Under the pieces are notes generated by a model, which was not told the DNA's origin, did no database searches, and saw only the letters and a list, made by a program, of their open reading frames with translations. From Candidatus Schekmanbacteria bacterium (GTDB lineage Bacteria; CSSED10-310; JACPHN01), in assembly GCA_016188575.1 (NCBI GenBank), contig JACPHN010000032.1, forward strand, positions 98,185 to 162,184: a stretch of 64,000 nt of DNA, given 5' to 3'. Positions within the stretch are counted from its first letter, which is position 1. The number at the start of each line of letters is the position of its first letter. The position numbers and the translations under genes were made by a program. Below are positions 10,401 through 18,434 of this stretch, one piece after another.

Positions 10401-10778
10401 GCCGACGATCGGTTGCTGGCGGCCCGCGCACTGCAAGAGAAGCTCAAACGCATTCTCGAGGGCGAGCCCCCGTGTGACATCTTCGTACGCTGGAAACCGA
10501 TCGAGCAGCAGCCGCTCGGCTGGGACCCCGACATCAACGACGGCGTCCGCATCGACATCCGGCCCTTCATGCTGGTGGGCGACGTCGGTAGGCGGGGGGC
10601 GGGCATTCTGCGCGACAAGCCCAACATCAACTGGGGCAAGGACCGCGGCAAGGACCCTACCGATGCGCCTTGGTTTGCCGAGCTCGGCGGTGAACGGATC
10701 AACGACCACCACCTGACCTTGGCCGACAAGCTCGCCGCTCGTGCCGCCGGCGTGGCAGAGTTGGCGGAGAAGGTCTGA
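7497..10778 (+). CDS. pglX: BREX adenine-specific DNA methyltransferase PglX
   Basis: The 1093-residue protein starts at GTG 7497 behind a GGAGGAG site. PglX methylates an adenine in a non-palindromic site to mark host DNA and is also required for defence. SAM-binding motif I is LDPCCDSGHFLV (residues 275-286). The catalytic motif is TNVPF (469-473), where many N6-adenine methyltransferases have NPPY. An N-terminal helical region, a central methyltransferase core and a long C-terminal target-recognition part fit the family. In motif I the fifth position is Asp where DPxxGSG is more common. The stop TGA shares one base with the ATG of the following HEPN gene. Confidence 0.92.
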   Translation: MPVLAEGQRRTLERAVLAARQVAEAGAQAAIRQLAVDAAEPFQALSPADRGLRKRLRARARQLGDTRDAKTGRHGTRHLVVECAYEHWHRMLFARFLAENNVLMHPDGVPVTLAECEELAPEEGTADGWELAASYAAQMLPQVFRPDSPIFELKLPPEKVRELERLLADLPADVFTASDSLGWVYQYWQAKKRDEINASEVRIGADELPAVTQLFTEPYMVQFLLHNTLGAWWVGRHGRDSLPLEMPFLRLREDGTPAAGTFDDWPALAREVKVLDPCCDSGHFLVAAFDMLVRFRMAEEGLDAVAACDAVIRDNVHGLELDEQCTQIAAFALALVAWTFPGAPGYRALPEMRIACSGLAPRAARDDWLALCGNDERLRAGMERLYDAFARAPCLGSLIDPRRLGLQARQRLLGVPSLSEIRHLLRQSMAGESGRPANDEPARSEIGVTAKGLAHAADLLGRSFTLVATNVPFLTRGKQDDVLKDFCREHHDEAKQDLATSMLQRCLTFCAGGGTVAVVTPQNWHMLATYTELRRQLLAQAEWNLVVNLGRAAFRDMNWWAINTALNVLSQKTPDESSACAAIDLENHRVADEKGAAVQTSELRVLPQSSFYENPDHRIVLVPTGRGVLLEAFAAGLQGIATSDYARFGRYFWEVAVDGKTWVFQQSTVREVMPYGGREYALQWDKGRGALASFRGARIQGLQAWGKLGVAISQMRHLPATLYTGEAWDNNTAVILPRDPGDLLAIWAYCSSPEYAEEVRKLDRKANVTNATLVKVPFDAERWRTVAAETFPDGLPEPRSNDPTQWLFRGAVSPSTSPLQVAVARLLGYRWPEQVGDNLDDLIDADGIVCLPAVRGEQPAATRLHRLLARAFGNDWSANKQAELLNALGCAGWTLERWLGERFFRQHCEVFQQRPFIWHIWDGVKSGGFGALVNYHMLDRKLLETLTYNYLGNWIRRQQDGASRREDGADDRLLAARALQEKLKRILEGEPPCDIFVRWKPIEQQPLGWDPDINDGVRIDIRPFMLVGDVGRRGAGILRDKPNINWGKDRGKDPTDAPWFAELGGERINDHHLTLADKLAARAAGVAELAEKV

Positions 10779-11206
10779 TGTCCCGCTTGCGGCGGAGTAA
10801 CGGTGACGATCATCCCGACGCATCGGGCAAGCACCTTGCTGATGCCCAGGCGCTGTTGGCCGCAGGGCGATTTGACGGCGCGGCCTACCTTGCCGGCTAC
10901 GTCGTCGAATGCGCGCTCAAGTCGCTGATCCAGGTGGAAACGAAGAGTCAGCCGCGGTTCACTCATAAGCTGAAGGCGCTTCACAGCGAGGTGGCCGTTG
11001 CCTACCTGGTCGCAGGCGCGGCAACGGCCAAGTATGTCACACCCGCTGTGCTGGGAATCCCGTCGGCTCAGATCTCTGGCTGGACCGAACAGTTGCGCTA
11101 CCGCGGCCCGTCCTTCTCCAGCACCGACGCTCAGGCCTGGGTGGCCGAGGCGAGCCAGATATATGCTGATACCATAGCTCAAATGATCCACGACGGAGTG
11201 ATATGA
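10778..11206 (+). CDS. HEPN-domain protein inserted in the BREX operon
   Basis: The 142-residue product has a HEPN-like pattern: HLADAQALLAAGRFDGAAYLAGYVVECALKSLI, then a basic turn with FTHKLKALH, and a final helix with IYADTIAQMI. HEPN proteins act as RNases or as partners of nucleotidyltransferases. I find no R-x4-6-H motif in the last helix, so catalytic RNase activity is doubtful and a binding or assembly role is more likely. Its start and stop overlap pglX and the following ATPase, so it is made as part of the BREX transcript. It is not a core gene of type 1 BREX. Confidence 0.75.
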   Translation: MSRLRRSNGDDHPDASGKHLADAQALLAAGRFDGAAYLAGYVVECALKSLIQVETKSQPRFTHKLKALHSEVAVAYLVAGAATAKYVTPAVLGIPSAQISGWTEQLRYRGPSFSSTDAQAWVAEASQIYADTIAQMIHDGVI

Positions 11207-12519
11207 TGACCTACAAGCACATGGATGAAGCATGGCTCAGTGCGGTGGCCTGCCTTCGAACATGGCTCGCAGGCAACGCTGGTGTTGCTCGTGTTGTCCT
11301 CGCGGCGGATCTGTTCGGTCGGCTCCGGGTGATCCTCTGGGTGTCGGGCGAGGCAAGTGAAGGTGCCGGCTCGGGTCTTGCCAAGCTGCTACAGGACGCT
11401 GCAGGCCGATGGTGGTCCGGCGATCTTTGGGTCGTTGGCGGCGAAGAGGAGCCGCTGCACGCACTGGCCTGGAGGGACGCGACGCCCGATCAGGATCTAC
11501 CAGAGCGGCTTCGTCTTCTGGAGCGTCATCGCAACCGTGGGGCCTGGTTTGTGGATTCGAGCGAGCCGCTCTGGCGAACCCGCGGCCAGGACAACCCCGA
11601 GGGCTGCCCGATCATCGTCTTTTACTCGTTCAAGGGCGGTGTCGGTCGCAGCACGGCGCTTGCCGCGTTTGCCATCAAACGCGCACGTCGCGGGGAGCGG
11701 GTTGTGGTGATGGATTTCGACCTCGACGCGCCAGGCATCGGCGTGCTCCTTGCCGCCGATGAGCAGGGAAGAACAGCCCAGTGGGGAGTCGTGGACTTCC
11801 TGCTGGAGCGCGAAGCCCCGGGACCGCTCTCGGACTACTACCACCCGTGCCGGCGTCCAGAAGTGGTGGGGTCGGGAGAGTTGCTGGTTTTTCCGGCGGG
11901 ACGCCTCGATTCGGCCTATGCGGGCAAGCTCGCTCGTGTCGATCTCGAACCTCCGCGGTCCCCCGGGGAAACCAGTGCTCTGCATCTCTCCCTGAAATCG
12001 ATACGTGACGACCTCGAGCCGGACTGGATTCTGCTGGACGCGCGGACGGGTTTGTCAGAACCTGCCGGCACGCTGCTCTCGGGGCTCGCCCACCTGCACG
12101 TGCTGTTCGGCTCCCAGTCCGAGCAGAGCTGGCTGGGACTCAGAGTCATCATCGAGCGCCTCGGTTCACGGGCTGTTGCTCAAGATCGACTGCAGTCGGA
12201 TTGCGTCCTCGTCCAGGCCATGGTTCCTGCGGACATCGAGGCAGCCAAGCAGGCAACTTCCTCTTTCGAGACCAGGTCTCGTGACGAGTTCTCGGACCAC
12301 TTCTACGCTGACTCACCGGCTGACGACGATCGCTTCTGGGATCTGCGCGACCTCGATACGGAGGATGCGCCTCACGTTCCGCTGCCGTTGTCCTATGAGT
12401 TGAAGCTGGCCCACTTCCGCGACGTCGCCGACGTGGCAGACCTGCTCGCCGACAGTACCGAGTACGACAGGCTTGCCGAGCGGATAGCGGGCCGCTTTGT
12501 CGAGGCATCCAATGAGTAG
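11203..12519 (+). CDS. KGGVGR-motif variant P-loop ATPase (ParA/MinD-like)
   Basis: This 438-residue ATPase has the deviant Walker A FKGGVGRST with the signature Lys at residue 144 and Arg at 149. It is followed by VVVMDFDLDAPGIG, which resembles the Walker A' region of ParA/MinD/SIMIBI ATPases. The N-terminal 130 residues (WLAGNAGVARVVLAADLFGRLRV and so on) form a separate domain that I do not recognise. The gene starts at an ATG overlapping the HEPN stop and itself overlaps the next ATPase by 8 bases. I recall an NCBI family named KGGVGR-motif variant AAA ATPase, but its function is unknown to me. Coupling to BREX suggests it modulates or senses for the system. Confidence 0.8.
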   Translation: MMTYKHMDEAWLSAVACLRTWLAGNAGVARVVLAADLFGRLRVILWVSGEASEGAGSGLAKLLQDAAGRWWSGDLWVVGGEEEPLHALAWRDATPDQDLPERLRLLERHRNRGAWFVDSSEPLWRTRGQDNPEGCPIIVFYSFKGGVGRSTALAAFAIKRARRGERVVVMDFDLDAPGIGVLLAADEQGRTAQWGVVDFLLEREAPGPLSDYYHPCRRPEVVGSGELLVFPAGRLDSAYAGKLARVDLEPPRSPGETSALHLSLKSIRDDLEPDWILLDARTGLSEPAGTLLSGLAHLHVLFGSQSEQSWLGLRVIIERLGSRAVAQDRLQSDCVLVQAMVPADIEAAKQATSSFETRSRDEFSDHFYADSPADDDRFWDLRDLDTEDAPHVPLPLSYELKLAHFRDVADVADLLADSTEYDRLAERIAGRFVEASNE

Positions 12520-13972
12520 CCTTCGAACCGAAGAACGCCTGGAGCTGCTGAGGGACCTGGCGCAGATGGGCAGTCGCGGGCGTGCCGAGGGCGAGGATCT
12601 CGGGCGAATGCCGCGGACTTTCCACCCCGTGAAAGAGCATCTGAGGATGCTTGACCCGGACGTCGTGCTGGTCGTTGGGCCTCGCGGAAGCGGCAAGACC
12701 GAGATGTTCCGTGCGCTGACCGACGCGAGCCTGGTACAGGAGGCCTTTGACGAGTCGGCCGTTCGACGGCTGCCCCAGGCTGAGAAGACGGAGTGGCTAA
12801 AGGGCCACCCGTTGGGCCGTGCCGGTTTCGATGCCGCCGGGCTGCGGCGCTTCATCAGTAGCCGCCCGGACCTCGATGCGATGCAGGAGCTCTGGTTTGC
12901 CTATCTCGTGCGCCTGTTAGAGCCGCATCTGGGGACCGGGGCGCAGGCACTGGACGCACTCCTCGATGCGCCCGGTGGCGCCGCGGCACAGGTGCATGAT
13001 GCGTGGTTGGCCGCCAAGGATGAGCCGCTCTTGGCGCTCGATCGCCTCGACGAGCGGCTGGAGAACGAGAACCGGTACGTGTTCGTCGCCTACGATGAGC
13101 TTGACGTCCTCGGCGGATCCGACTGGCGGGCGATGGCGGAGGGAGTGCGTGGTCTGGTCGCCTTCTGGGCGGCCTACGCACGGCGCTGGCATCGCATTCG
13201 CCCGAAGATCTTCTTGCGCAGCGACCTGTTCGAGCGCTTCGCGACAAGTGGCGGCGCAGATCTCGCCAAGCTCGCTGCCGGTCGCGTCGAGCTGAGCTGG
13301 AGCGACCGCCAGCTTTACGAAATGCTCCTGCGGCGCATCGCCAACACGAGCGACAGGCTTCGGGAGTACATCAGGGCGGGCCGCAGCGTGGTTAGTTGGC
13401 GGGACCACCCGGTTCTCGGCCTCATCCCGGCTCTGGAGCGATGGACGGACGCTCGCCCGCTGATCGAGCGGATTGTCGGTCCCTACATGGGAGCCAACCG
13501 CCAAAAAGGACTCAGCTATCGCTGGCCCCTTGCGCATGTCCGTGACGGCCTGGGCCGCGCCGTACCCCGGCCACTCGTTCGGCTGTTCGAAGAGGCAGCC
13601 CACCTGGAAGCCGACAGTCCCAGGCCCGTGGGTGGTATGCGTATCCTCCACCCGTCCTCACTGCGCAGGGCGATCGATGTGGTATCATCGGAGCACGTTG
13701 CCCATGCCCGTGACGAGTGGGCATGGATCGATACCCTCAAGGAAGCGCTGAATGGCGTGCTGATGCCCGCCAAGCAACGAGACGTCGAGCTCCGGCTCGC
13801 AGACGCTTCTCGCTGGAAAGCGCCACCGCCCTACGAGGATCCGCGCGAGCTACTGGGCTACGTGGTGGAAGTTGGCATCCTGCGCGAGCGCCCCGACGGC
13901 AGGATCGACTCCCCGGACCTCTTCCTCTACGGCCTTGGCTTGAAGCGCAAGGGCGGGGTTGGCCGGCGATGA
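12512..13972 (+). CDS. P-loop ATPase paired with the KGGVGR ATPase
   Basis: This 486-residue protein has Walker A GPRGSGKT at residues 56-63 and a Walker-B-like YVFVAYDELD near residue 190. The region after it (WHRIRPKIFLRSDLF) is typical of STAND-like or P-loop NTPases that act in conflict systems. I recall the name P-loop ATPase, Sll1717 family, for similar proteins, without being able to check. The ATG at 12512 is preferred over the TTG at 12497 because it overlaps the previous stop (ATGAGTAG). Its own stop overlaps the pglZ ATG (ATGA). It is not a standard BREX component, and the pair with the preceding gene looks like one functional module. Confidence 0.78.
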   Translation: MSSLRTEERLELLRDLAQMGSRGRAEGEDLGRMPRTFHPVKEHLRMLDPDVVLVVGPRGSGKTEMFRALTDASLVQEAFDESAVRRLPQAEKTEWLKGHPLGRAGFDAAGLRRFISSRPDLDAMQELWFAYLVRLLEPHLGTGAQALDALLDAPGGAAAQVHDAWLAAKDEPLLALDRLDERLENENRYVFVAYDELDVLGGSDWRAMAEGVRGLVAFWAAYARRWHRIRPKIFLRSDLFERFATSGGADLAKLAAGRVELSWSDRQLYEMLLRRIANTSDRLREYIRAGRSVVSWRDHPVLGLIPALERWTDARPLIERIVGPYMGANRQKGLSYRWPLAHVRDGLGRAVPRPLVRLFEEAAHLEADSPRPVGGMRILHPSSLRRAIDVVSSEHVAHARDEWAWIDTLKEALNGVLMPAKQRDVELRLADASRWKAPPPYEDPRELLGYVVEVGILRERPDGRIDSPDLFLYGLGLKRKGGVGRR

Positions 13973-16308
13973 AGGAAGCAACCGTCCTCGACGCCCTTCT
14001 CAGCTCGCTCGCGAAGGCGGCCGCCTACAACGCGGCCGTGAACGTCGCGCCCGCCGCCGTGCTGTGGCCCGACCAGGCCGGTCAGTGGAAGCCCTTGATT
14101 CCGGTGCTGCGCACCGTCCTTCCGCACTTGCTCACACTCGGCGACTACGACCAGCGCACGCGCACCGGCCCGGCCACTTGGCTCAAGTGCATGCTCGCCC
14201 GGATGCTCCCCGAGGCATCGTGGGGCGATGAAGTCGTGCCGATCCTCTACTTGCCCGGCGTGAGCCGGCTCGATCTCCGAGCGATCGAGAGCTGCCCGAA
14301 GCCGCTCCAGCCCCTCGCCGAGCTGCAGTACCGCGGCGTCCTCTGGACCCAGCAGAACGGTCGCGACTGGACCATCCTCGCATTTCTCAAAACCCGCAAC
14401 GGCACCGGCCTTGGTCTCGACCCCGCCCAGGACGCCAGGACCCAGGAGGCAATCGCGCGGGCTCTCGTTCAGCTTGCGGACACGGCGGTCAGCTCCCTCG
14501 AGGGCCGCCGACTGGAGGCCACGGACTTCGATCGCCTGCTGACGACCGACCCGGTGCGAGATATCCTGCGCTGGCTGGGCGACCCCGCCGGAACGCGCAA
14601 TCAGTGGGGGCCGCAGGTCTGGGGAGCATTCTGTTCGCTCTGCCGCTCGTCGTACGGCTTCGACCCCCAGACCGAAGGCGAGCTCGCCGGTGCAGAGAAG
14701 CTGGGCCACCAACAGGACAAATGGGCCGCGGTCTGGACGCGTTTTGCCGAATCCCCACGGCTCTATCCAAACGTCCCCGCGCTCCTGCGCAAGGCCGAGC
14801 AGCCGCGTCAGCCACGCCTGTTTCCCGACGGTTCGGCGTGGCCAGCGGTGAACGACAAGGACGAGGCCTCGCTTCGCAGCTCGCTGACCAGGCTCCAGTC
14901 CTCGGCGGCGCACGAGGCGGTTCCGCGCTTGAAGAACCTCGAGGAACAGCACGCCGTGCGGCGAAGGTGGGTCTGGGCCGAGCTCGGCATGTCGCCGCTG
15001 GCGCAGGCAATGGAACACCTGGCGACGCTCGCCGACGTCGCGTCACACGCGCTCGGCGGAGCGAGTGCGCACGACATGGGTGCGGTCTATTGCGCCGCCG
15101 CATGGCGAGCCGACGCCGCCGTTTGGCGGGCGCTGGCGTGCGTCGAGCGCAAGGCCGACGTCGCGGCGGTGACCGCCGCCGTGCGGGCAGTCTACCTCCC
15201 CTGGGTCGAAGCTGCGACCGAGCGACTGCAGGATATCGTCGCCAAGTCCGGATTCCCTGCCAGCGGCGAGGACGCGCGGAGACCCGTCACCCCGAGCAAG
15301 GGCGAGTGCATCCTGTTCGCCGACGGCTTGCGTTTCGATGTCGGGCAGGCACTTCGGGAGGAGCTCGAGAGTCGGGCAATGCAGGTCACTGTGGCGACGA
15401 GGTGGCAGGGGCTGCCCTCGGTTACCGCAACGTGTAAACCTGCGGTTTCACCCATCGCCAACCTGATTGCCGGATCGAGCGACGACGGGAACTTCCTACC
15501 GAGTGTCGCGAAGACGGGCGAGGCGCTGAGCACGCACCGCTTCCGCAAGCTGCTCGAGGACGCCGGCGTCGAGGTGCTGAGCAAGGAGGCAACGGGCAAC
15601 CCCAAGGGCAGTGCCTGGTGCGAGCACGGCGACCTCGACCGGGCCGGACACGACGAAGGCATCAGACTCGCCCGGCGCATCGGCGAGCAGATTCGGGTAT
15701 TGCGTGAGCGCATCATCGAGCTCCTCGATGCGGGATGGCGGCAGGTGAGAGTGCTCACGGATCACGGGTGGCTGCTGATGCCGGGAGGCCTTCCGAAAGT
15801 AGAGCTGCCGGCCTACCTGGCCGAGACGCGCTGGGGCCGGTGCGCGATCCTCAAACACAGCGCGGAGGCGACGTCGCTCGTCGTGCCGTGGCGATGGTCG
15901 GCCGACATCCGCGTCGCCATTCCACACGGGATCGGCGCCTACAGGCAGAGCACCGAGTACGCGCATGGGGGCCTGAGCCTGCAGGAGTGCTTCACGCCCG
16001 AGCTGGTGGTGAGTCGACCTGCCGGCCTCGCCGCTGAAGTGGCGATCGCCGGCGTCACGTGGGTGGGGCTGCGCTGCCGTGTCGAGGTAACCGGCGCGGC
16101 CTCCGGTATGACTGCCGACCTGCGAACCAAGCCAATGATAGCCAGCAGCAGCCTGGCGCAAGGCGGAAAGCCCTTGGGCGAGGCCGGCAAGGCCTCGCTC
16201 GCGGTGGAAGACGACAGCACGCTGGGCATGGTCGCGGTGCTCGTGGTCGCGGCGGCCGACGGCACCGTCGTGTGCAAGGCGACCACGACCGTGGGAGGCG
16301 AGAGCTGA
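13969..16308 (+). CDS. pglZ: BREX protein PglZ (alkaline phosphatase-like domain)
   Basis: PglZ is the signature protein of all BREX types. The 779-residue product starts at ATG 13969, overlapping the previous stop. The metal-binding alkaline phosphatase-type motif is visible as ILFADGLRFDVG (about residues 448-459). Further elements are VLTDHGWLLMPGGLP and the C-terminal ATSLVVPWRW and EYAHGGLSLQECFTPELVV. The family is thought to act as a phosphatase, phosphodiesterase or nuclease-like core. The gene is followed after one base by the brxL AAA gene. All expected motifs look intact, so this component is not visibly damaged. Confidence 0.93.
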   Translation: MKEATVLDALLSSLAKAAAYNAAVNVAPAAVLWPDQAGQWKPLIPVLRTVLPHLLTLGDYDQRTRTGPATWLKCMLARMLPEASWGDEVVPILYLPGVSRLDLRAIESCPKPLQPLAELQYRGVLWTQQNGRDWTILAFLKTRNGTGLGLDPAQDARTQEAIARALVQLADTAVSSLEGRRLEATDFDRLLTTDPVRDILRWLGDPAGTRNQWGPQVWGAFCSLCRSSYGFDPQTEGELAGAEKLGHQQDKWAAVWTRFAESPRLYPNVPALLRKAEQPRQPRLFPDGSAWPAVNDKDEASLRSSLTRLQSSAAHEAVPRLKNLEEQHAVRRRWVWAELGMSPLAQAMEHLATLADVASHALGGASAHDMGAVYCAAAWRADAAVWRALACVERKADVAAVTAAVRAVYLPWVEAATERLQDIVAKSGFPASGEDARRPVTPSKGECILFADGLRFDVGQALREELESRAMQVTVATRWQGLPSVTATCKPAVSPIANLIAGSSDDGNFLPSVAKTGEALSTHRFRKLLEDAGVEVLSKEATGNPKGSAWCEHGDLDRAGHDEGIRLARRIGEQIRVLRERIIELLDAGWRQVRVLTDHGWLLMPGGLPKVELPAYLAETRWGRCAILKHSAEATSLVVPWRWSADIRVAIPHGIGAYRQSTEYAHGGLSLQECFTPELVVSRPAGLAAEVAIAGVTWVGLRCRVEVTGAASGMTADLRTKPMIASSSLAQGGKPLGEAGKASLAVEDDSTLGMVAVLVVAAADGTVVCKATTTVGGES

Positions 16309-16309
16309 C

Positions 16310-17692
16310 ATGGAGCTGGATGCACTCGACAAGCTTGGCACGCAGGCCTTCGATGGCTACCTGGTTCGCAAGGACCTGGTGCGCACCTTCAGTCGGCAGT
16401 TCCCCGTCCCGACCTACGTGGTGGAGTTCCTGCTCGGCCGCTACTGCGCCAGCACGGACCCCGAAGAGATCAGCGAGGGGATCGAGATCGTCCAGCGCCA
16501 GCTCGCCAACCGCACCGTTCGCGCCGGCGAAGAGGAGCTGTTCAAGGCCCGCGCGCGCGAGGAGGGTTCGGTCAAGATCATCGACATCATTACCGCGCGC
16601 CTCGACGCCAAGACGGACTCCTACGTTGCCACGCTTCCAAGCCTGCGCCTGACGCAGGTGCGCATCGACGTCGAAACTGTACGGCTGCACGAGCGCATGC
16701 TCACCGGCGGTTTCTATGCCGAGGTGACGCTCGTGTACGATGCCGCAATCGCGCAGGAGGCAAACGGCCGCCCGTTTGGCATCGAGGGTCTGCGCGAGAT
16801 CCAGCTCTCCAAGCGCGAGGTGCTCGACGTGCTGGTTCGTGGCCGCGAGCAGTACGGGACCGAAGAGTGGAAGCACTTTCTCCTGCGCAGCATCGGTCTC
16901 GAGCCGGAGCGATTGACTGCTCGGGCTCGGGACGTGGAGCTGCTGCGCATGGTCCCGTTCGTCGAGCGCAACTACAACATGGTGGAGCTCGGTCCGCGGG
17001 GGACCGGCAAGAGCCACCTGTTCCAGCAGGTTTCGCCCTACGCTCATCTTGTTTCCGGCGGCAAGGCGACGGTAGCCCGCATGTTCGTCAACAACGCCAG
17101 CGGGCAGCGCGGCCTGGTATGCCAGTACGACGTGGTGTGCTTTGACGAAGTGTCCGGCGTCTCGTTCGACCAGAAGGACGGCGTCAACATCATGAAGGGC
17201 TACATGGAGTCCGGCGAGTTCAGCCGCGGTCGCGAGAGCATTCGGGCCGACGGCGGGATCGTCCTCGTTGGCAACTTCGAGGTCGACGTCGAGCACCAGC
17301 AGCGCGTCGGCCACCTGTTCGGGCCGCTGCCGCCGGAGATGCGCAACGACACCGCCTTCATGGACCGGATCCACGCTTACCTCCCGGGCTGGGACGTTCC
17401 GAAGATGAGCCGCGAGCTCCTGACAGACCACTTCGGGCTTGTGAGCGATTTCCTCTCCGAGTGCATGTCGCGGCTGCGAAACCAGAGTCGGGCGTCCGTG
17501 CTGCAGGGCCGCGTGGCGTTCGGCGGCTCGTTGAGCGGCCGCGACGTGAACGCCGCGACGAAAACGATTAGCGGGCTCCTCAAGCTGTTGTACCCGTCGC
17601 CGGACGCCGTCGTGGCCGACGAGGACCTCGAGTGGGCGGTCCGCCTTGCGCTCGAGGTCCGCCGCCGGGTGAAGGAGCAGCAGAAACGATGA
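16310..17692 (+). CDS. brxL: BrxL, N-terminal and AAA+ portion only
   Basis: BrxL is the AAA+ factor of type 1 and type 4 BREX that oligomerises on DNA. This 460-residue protein has the N-terminal region (RKDLVRTFSRQFPVPTYVVEFLLGRYCAS), Walker A GPRGTGKS at 228-235, Walker B VVCFDE at 275-280, and sensor-like ADGGIVLVGN. Usual BrxL proteins, as I know them, are near 670-700 residues and carry a C-terminal Lon-protease-like domain. Here the frame stops after the AAA region, and that domain is encoded by the next gene with a 4-base ATGA overlap. This is a clean gene split, not a visible frameshift, because both parts have proper start and stop signals. Confidence 0.88.
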   Translation: MELDALDKLGTQAFDGYLVRKDLVRTFSRQFPVPTYVVEFLLGRYCASTDPEEISEGIEIVQRQLANRTVRAGEEELFKARAREEGSVKIIDIITARLDAKTDSYVATLPSLRLTQVRIDVETVRLHERMLTGGFYAEVTLVYDAAIAQEANGRPFGIEGLREIQLSKREVLDVLVRGREQYGTEEWKHFLLRSIGLEPERLTARARDVELLRMVPFVERNYNMVELGPRGTGKSHLFQQVSPYAHLVSGGKATVARMFVNNASGQRGLVCQYDVVCFDEVSGVSFDQKDGVNIMKGYMESGEFSRGRESIRADGGIVLVGNFEVDVEHQQRVGHLFGPLPPEMRNDTAFMDRIHAYLPGWDVPKMSRELLTDHFGLVSDFLSECMSRLRNQSRASVLQGRVAFGGSLSGRDVNAATKTISGLLKLLYPSPDAVVADEDLEWAVRLALEVRRRVKEQQKR

Positions 17693-18375
17693 ACGAGGCC
17701 CAGAAACGCATCGGCGCCGCCGAGTTTCACAACACGCACTTGAGCTACGTGATCGGCGAGGAGGGCATCGAGAAGTTCGTCGCCACGCCCGAGTTGCAAA
17801 GCGAGAACAGCATCGGCACCGATCCGAGTCCGCCGGGCCAAGCGTGGACCATCAGCCCCGCCGGCCAGGACGAGCACCCGGGTCTGTATCGCATCGAGAT
17901 CAACACAGGCCATGGTTCAGGCGTCAAGATCCTCAACCGGCCCTCGCCGCAACCGTTTCAGGAGAGCGTTCGCTACGCGGAACAGAACCTGTACGCGCGC
18001 GGCCGCGAGCTGGTCGGCGACCGCGACCCGCGCGGCCACGAGTTCAGCGTGCAGCTCCGGTCCTTCGACGCCTCAAGGACCGGCCGCCAGGTCGGTGTGG
18101 CGGTGCTGATATCGTTGTGCAGCGCGCTGCTGCAGAAACACACCCGCGGCGGGCTGATCGTCGTCGGCGGGGTCAACTTGGGCGGGTCGATCGAGCCGAT
18201 CTACAACGCGGTTAGCATCGTCGAGCTCGCCGTCGAGAAAGGCGCGACCGCGGTGCTCATGCCAGTGAGCAGCCGCAAGCAGCTCTACGATCTCTCGGAC
18301 GACATGGCGACGAAGGTCGACGTGCAGTTCTACTCGGACGCGCGGGATGCGTTGTTGAAGGCGATGGCGGAGTAG
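17689..18375 (+). CDS. Separate Lon-protease-like C-terminal domain of BrxL
   Basis: The 228-residue protein corresponds to the C-terminal half of BrxL. It aligns by eye to the Lon proteolytic fold: a core RTGRQVGVAVLISLCSALLQ (Lon has GPSAG here) and VVGGVNLGGSIEPI through ATAVLMP (Lon has GEITLRG..PIGG). The catalytic Ser of Lon falls on Gln, and the catalytic Lys falls in a stretch with no Lys (NAVSIVELAV). Peptidase activity is therefore unlikely, and a structural or DNA-binding role is more plausible. Start ATG 17689 overlaps the brxL stop, suggesting balanced co-translation. It is the last gene of the overlapping operon. Confidence 0.83.
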   Translation: MNEAQKRIGAAEFHNTHLSYVIGEEGIEKFVATPELQSENSIGTDPSPPGQAWTISPAGQDEHPGLYRIEINTGHGSGVKILNRPSPQPFQESVRYAEQNLYARGRELVGDRDPRGHEFSVQLRSFDASRTGRQVGVAVLISLCSALLQKHTRGGLIVVGGVNLGGSIEPIYNAVSIVELAVEKGATAVLMPVSSRKQLYDLSDDMATKVDVQFYSDARDALLKAMAE

Positions 18376-18434
18376 CGAAGAAGCGTAGACACCTGAAATG
18401 CGCAGTGATTGTCGTGGGCGCAGGAGGGAACCAA

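Noticed and set aside
16055..17431. Minus-strand frame of 458 codons opposite brxL
   Set aside because: The plus-strand BrxL has Walker motifs and overlaps its neighbours. The minus frame has no family features.
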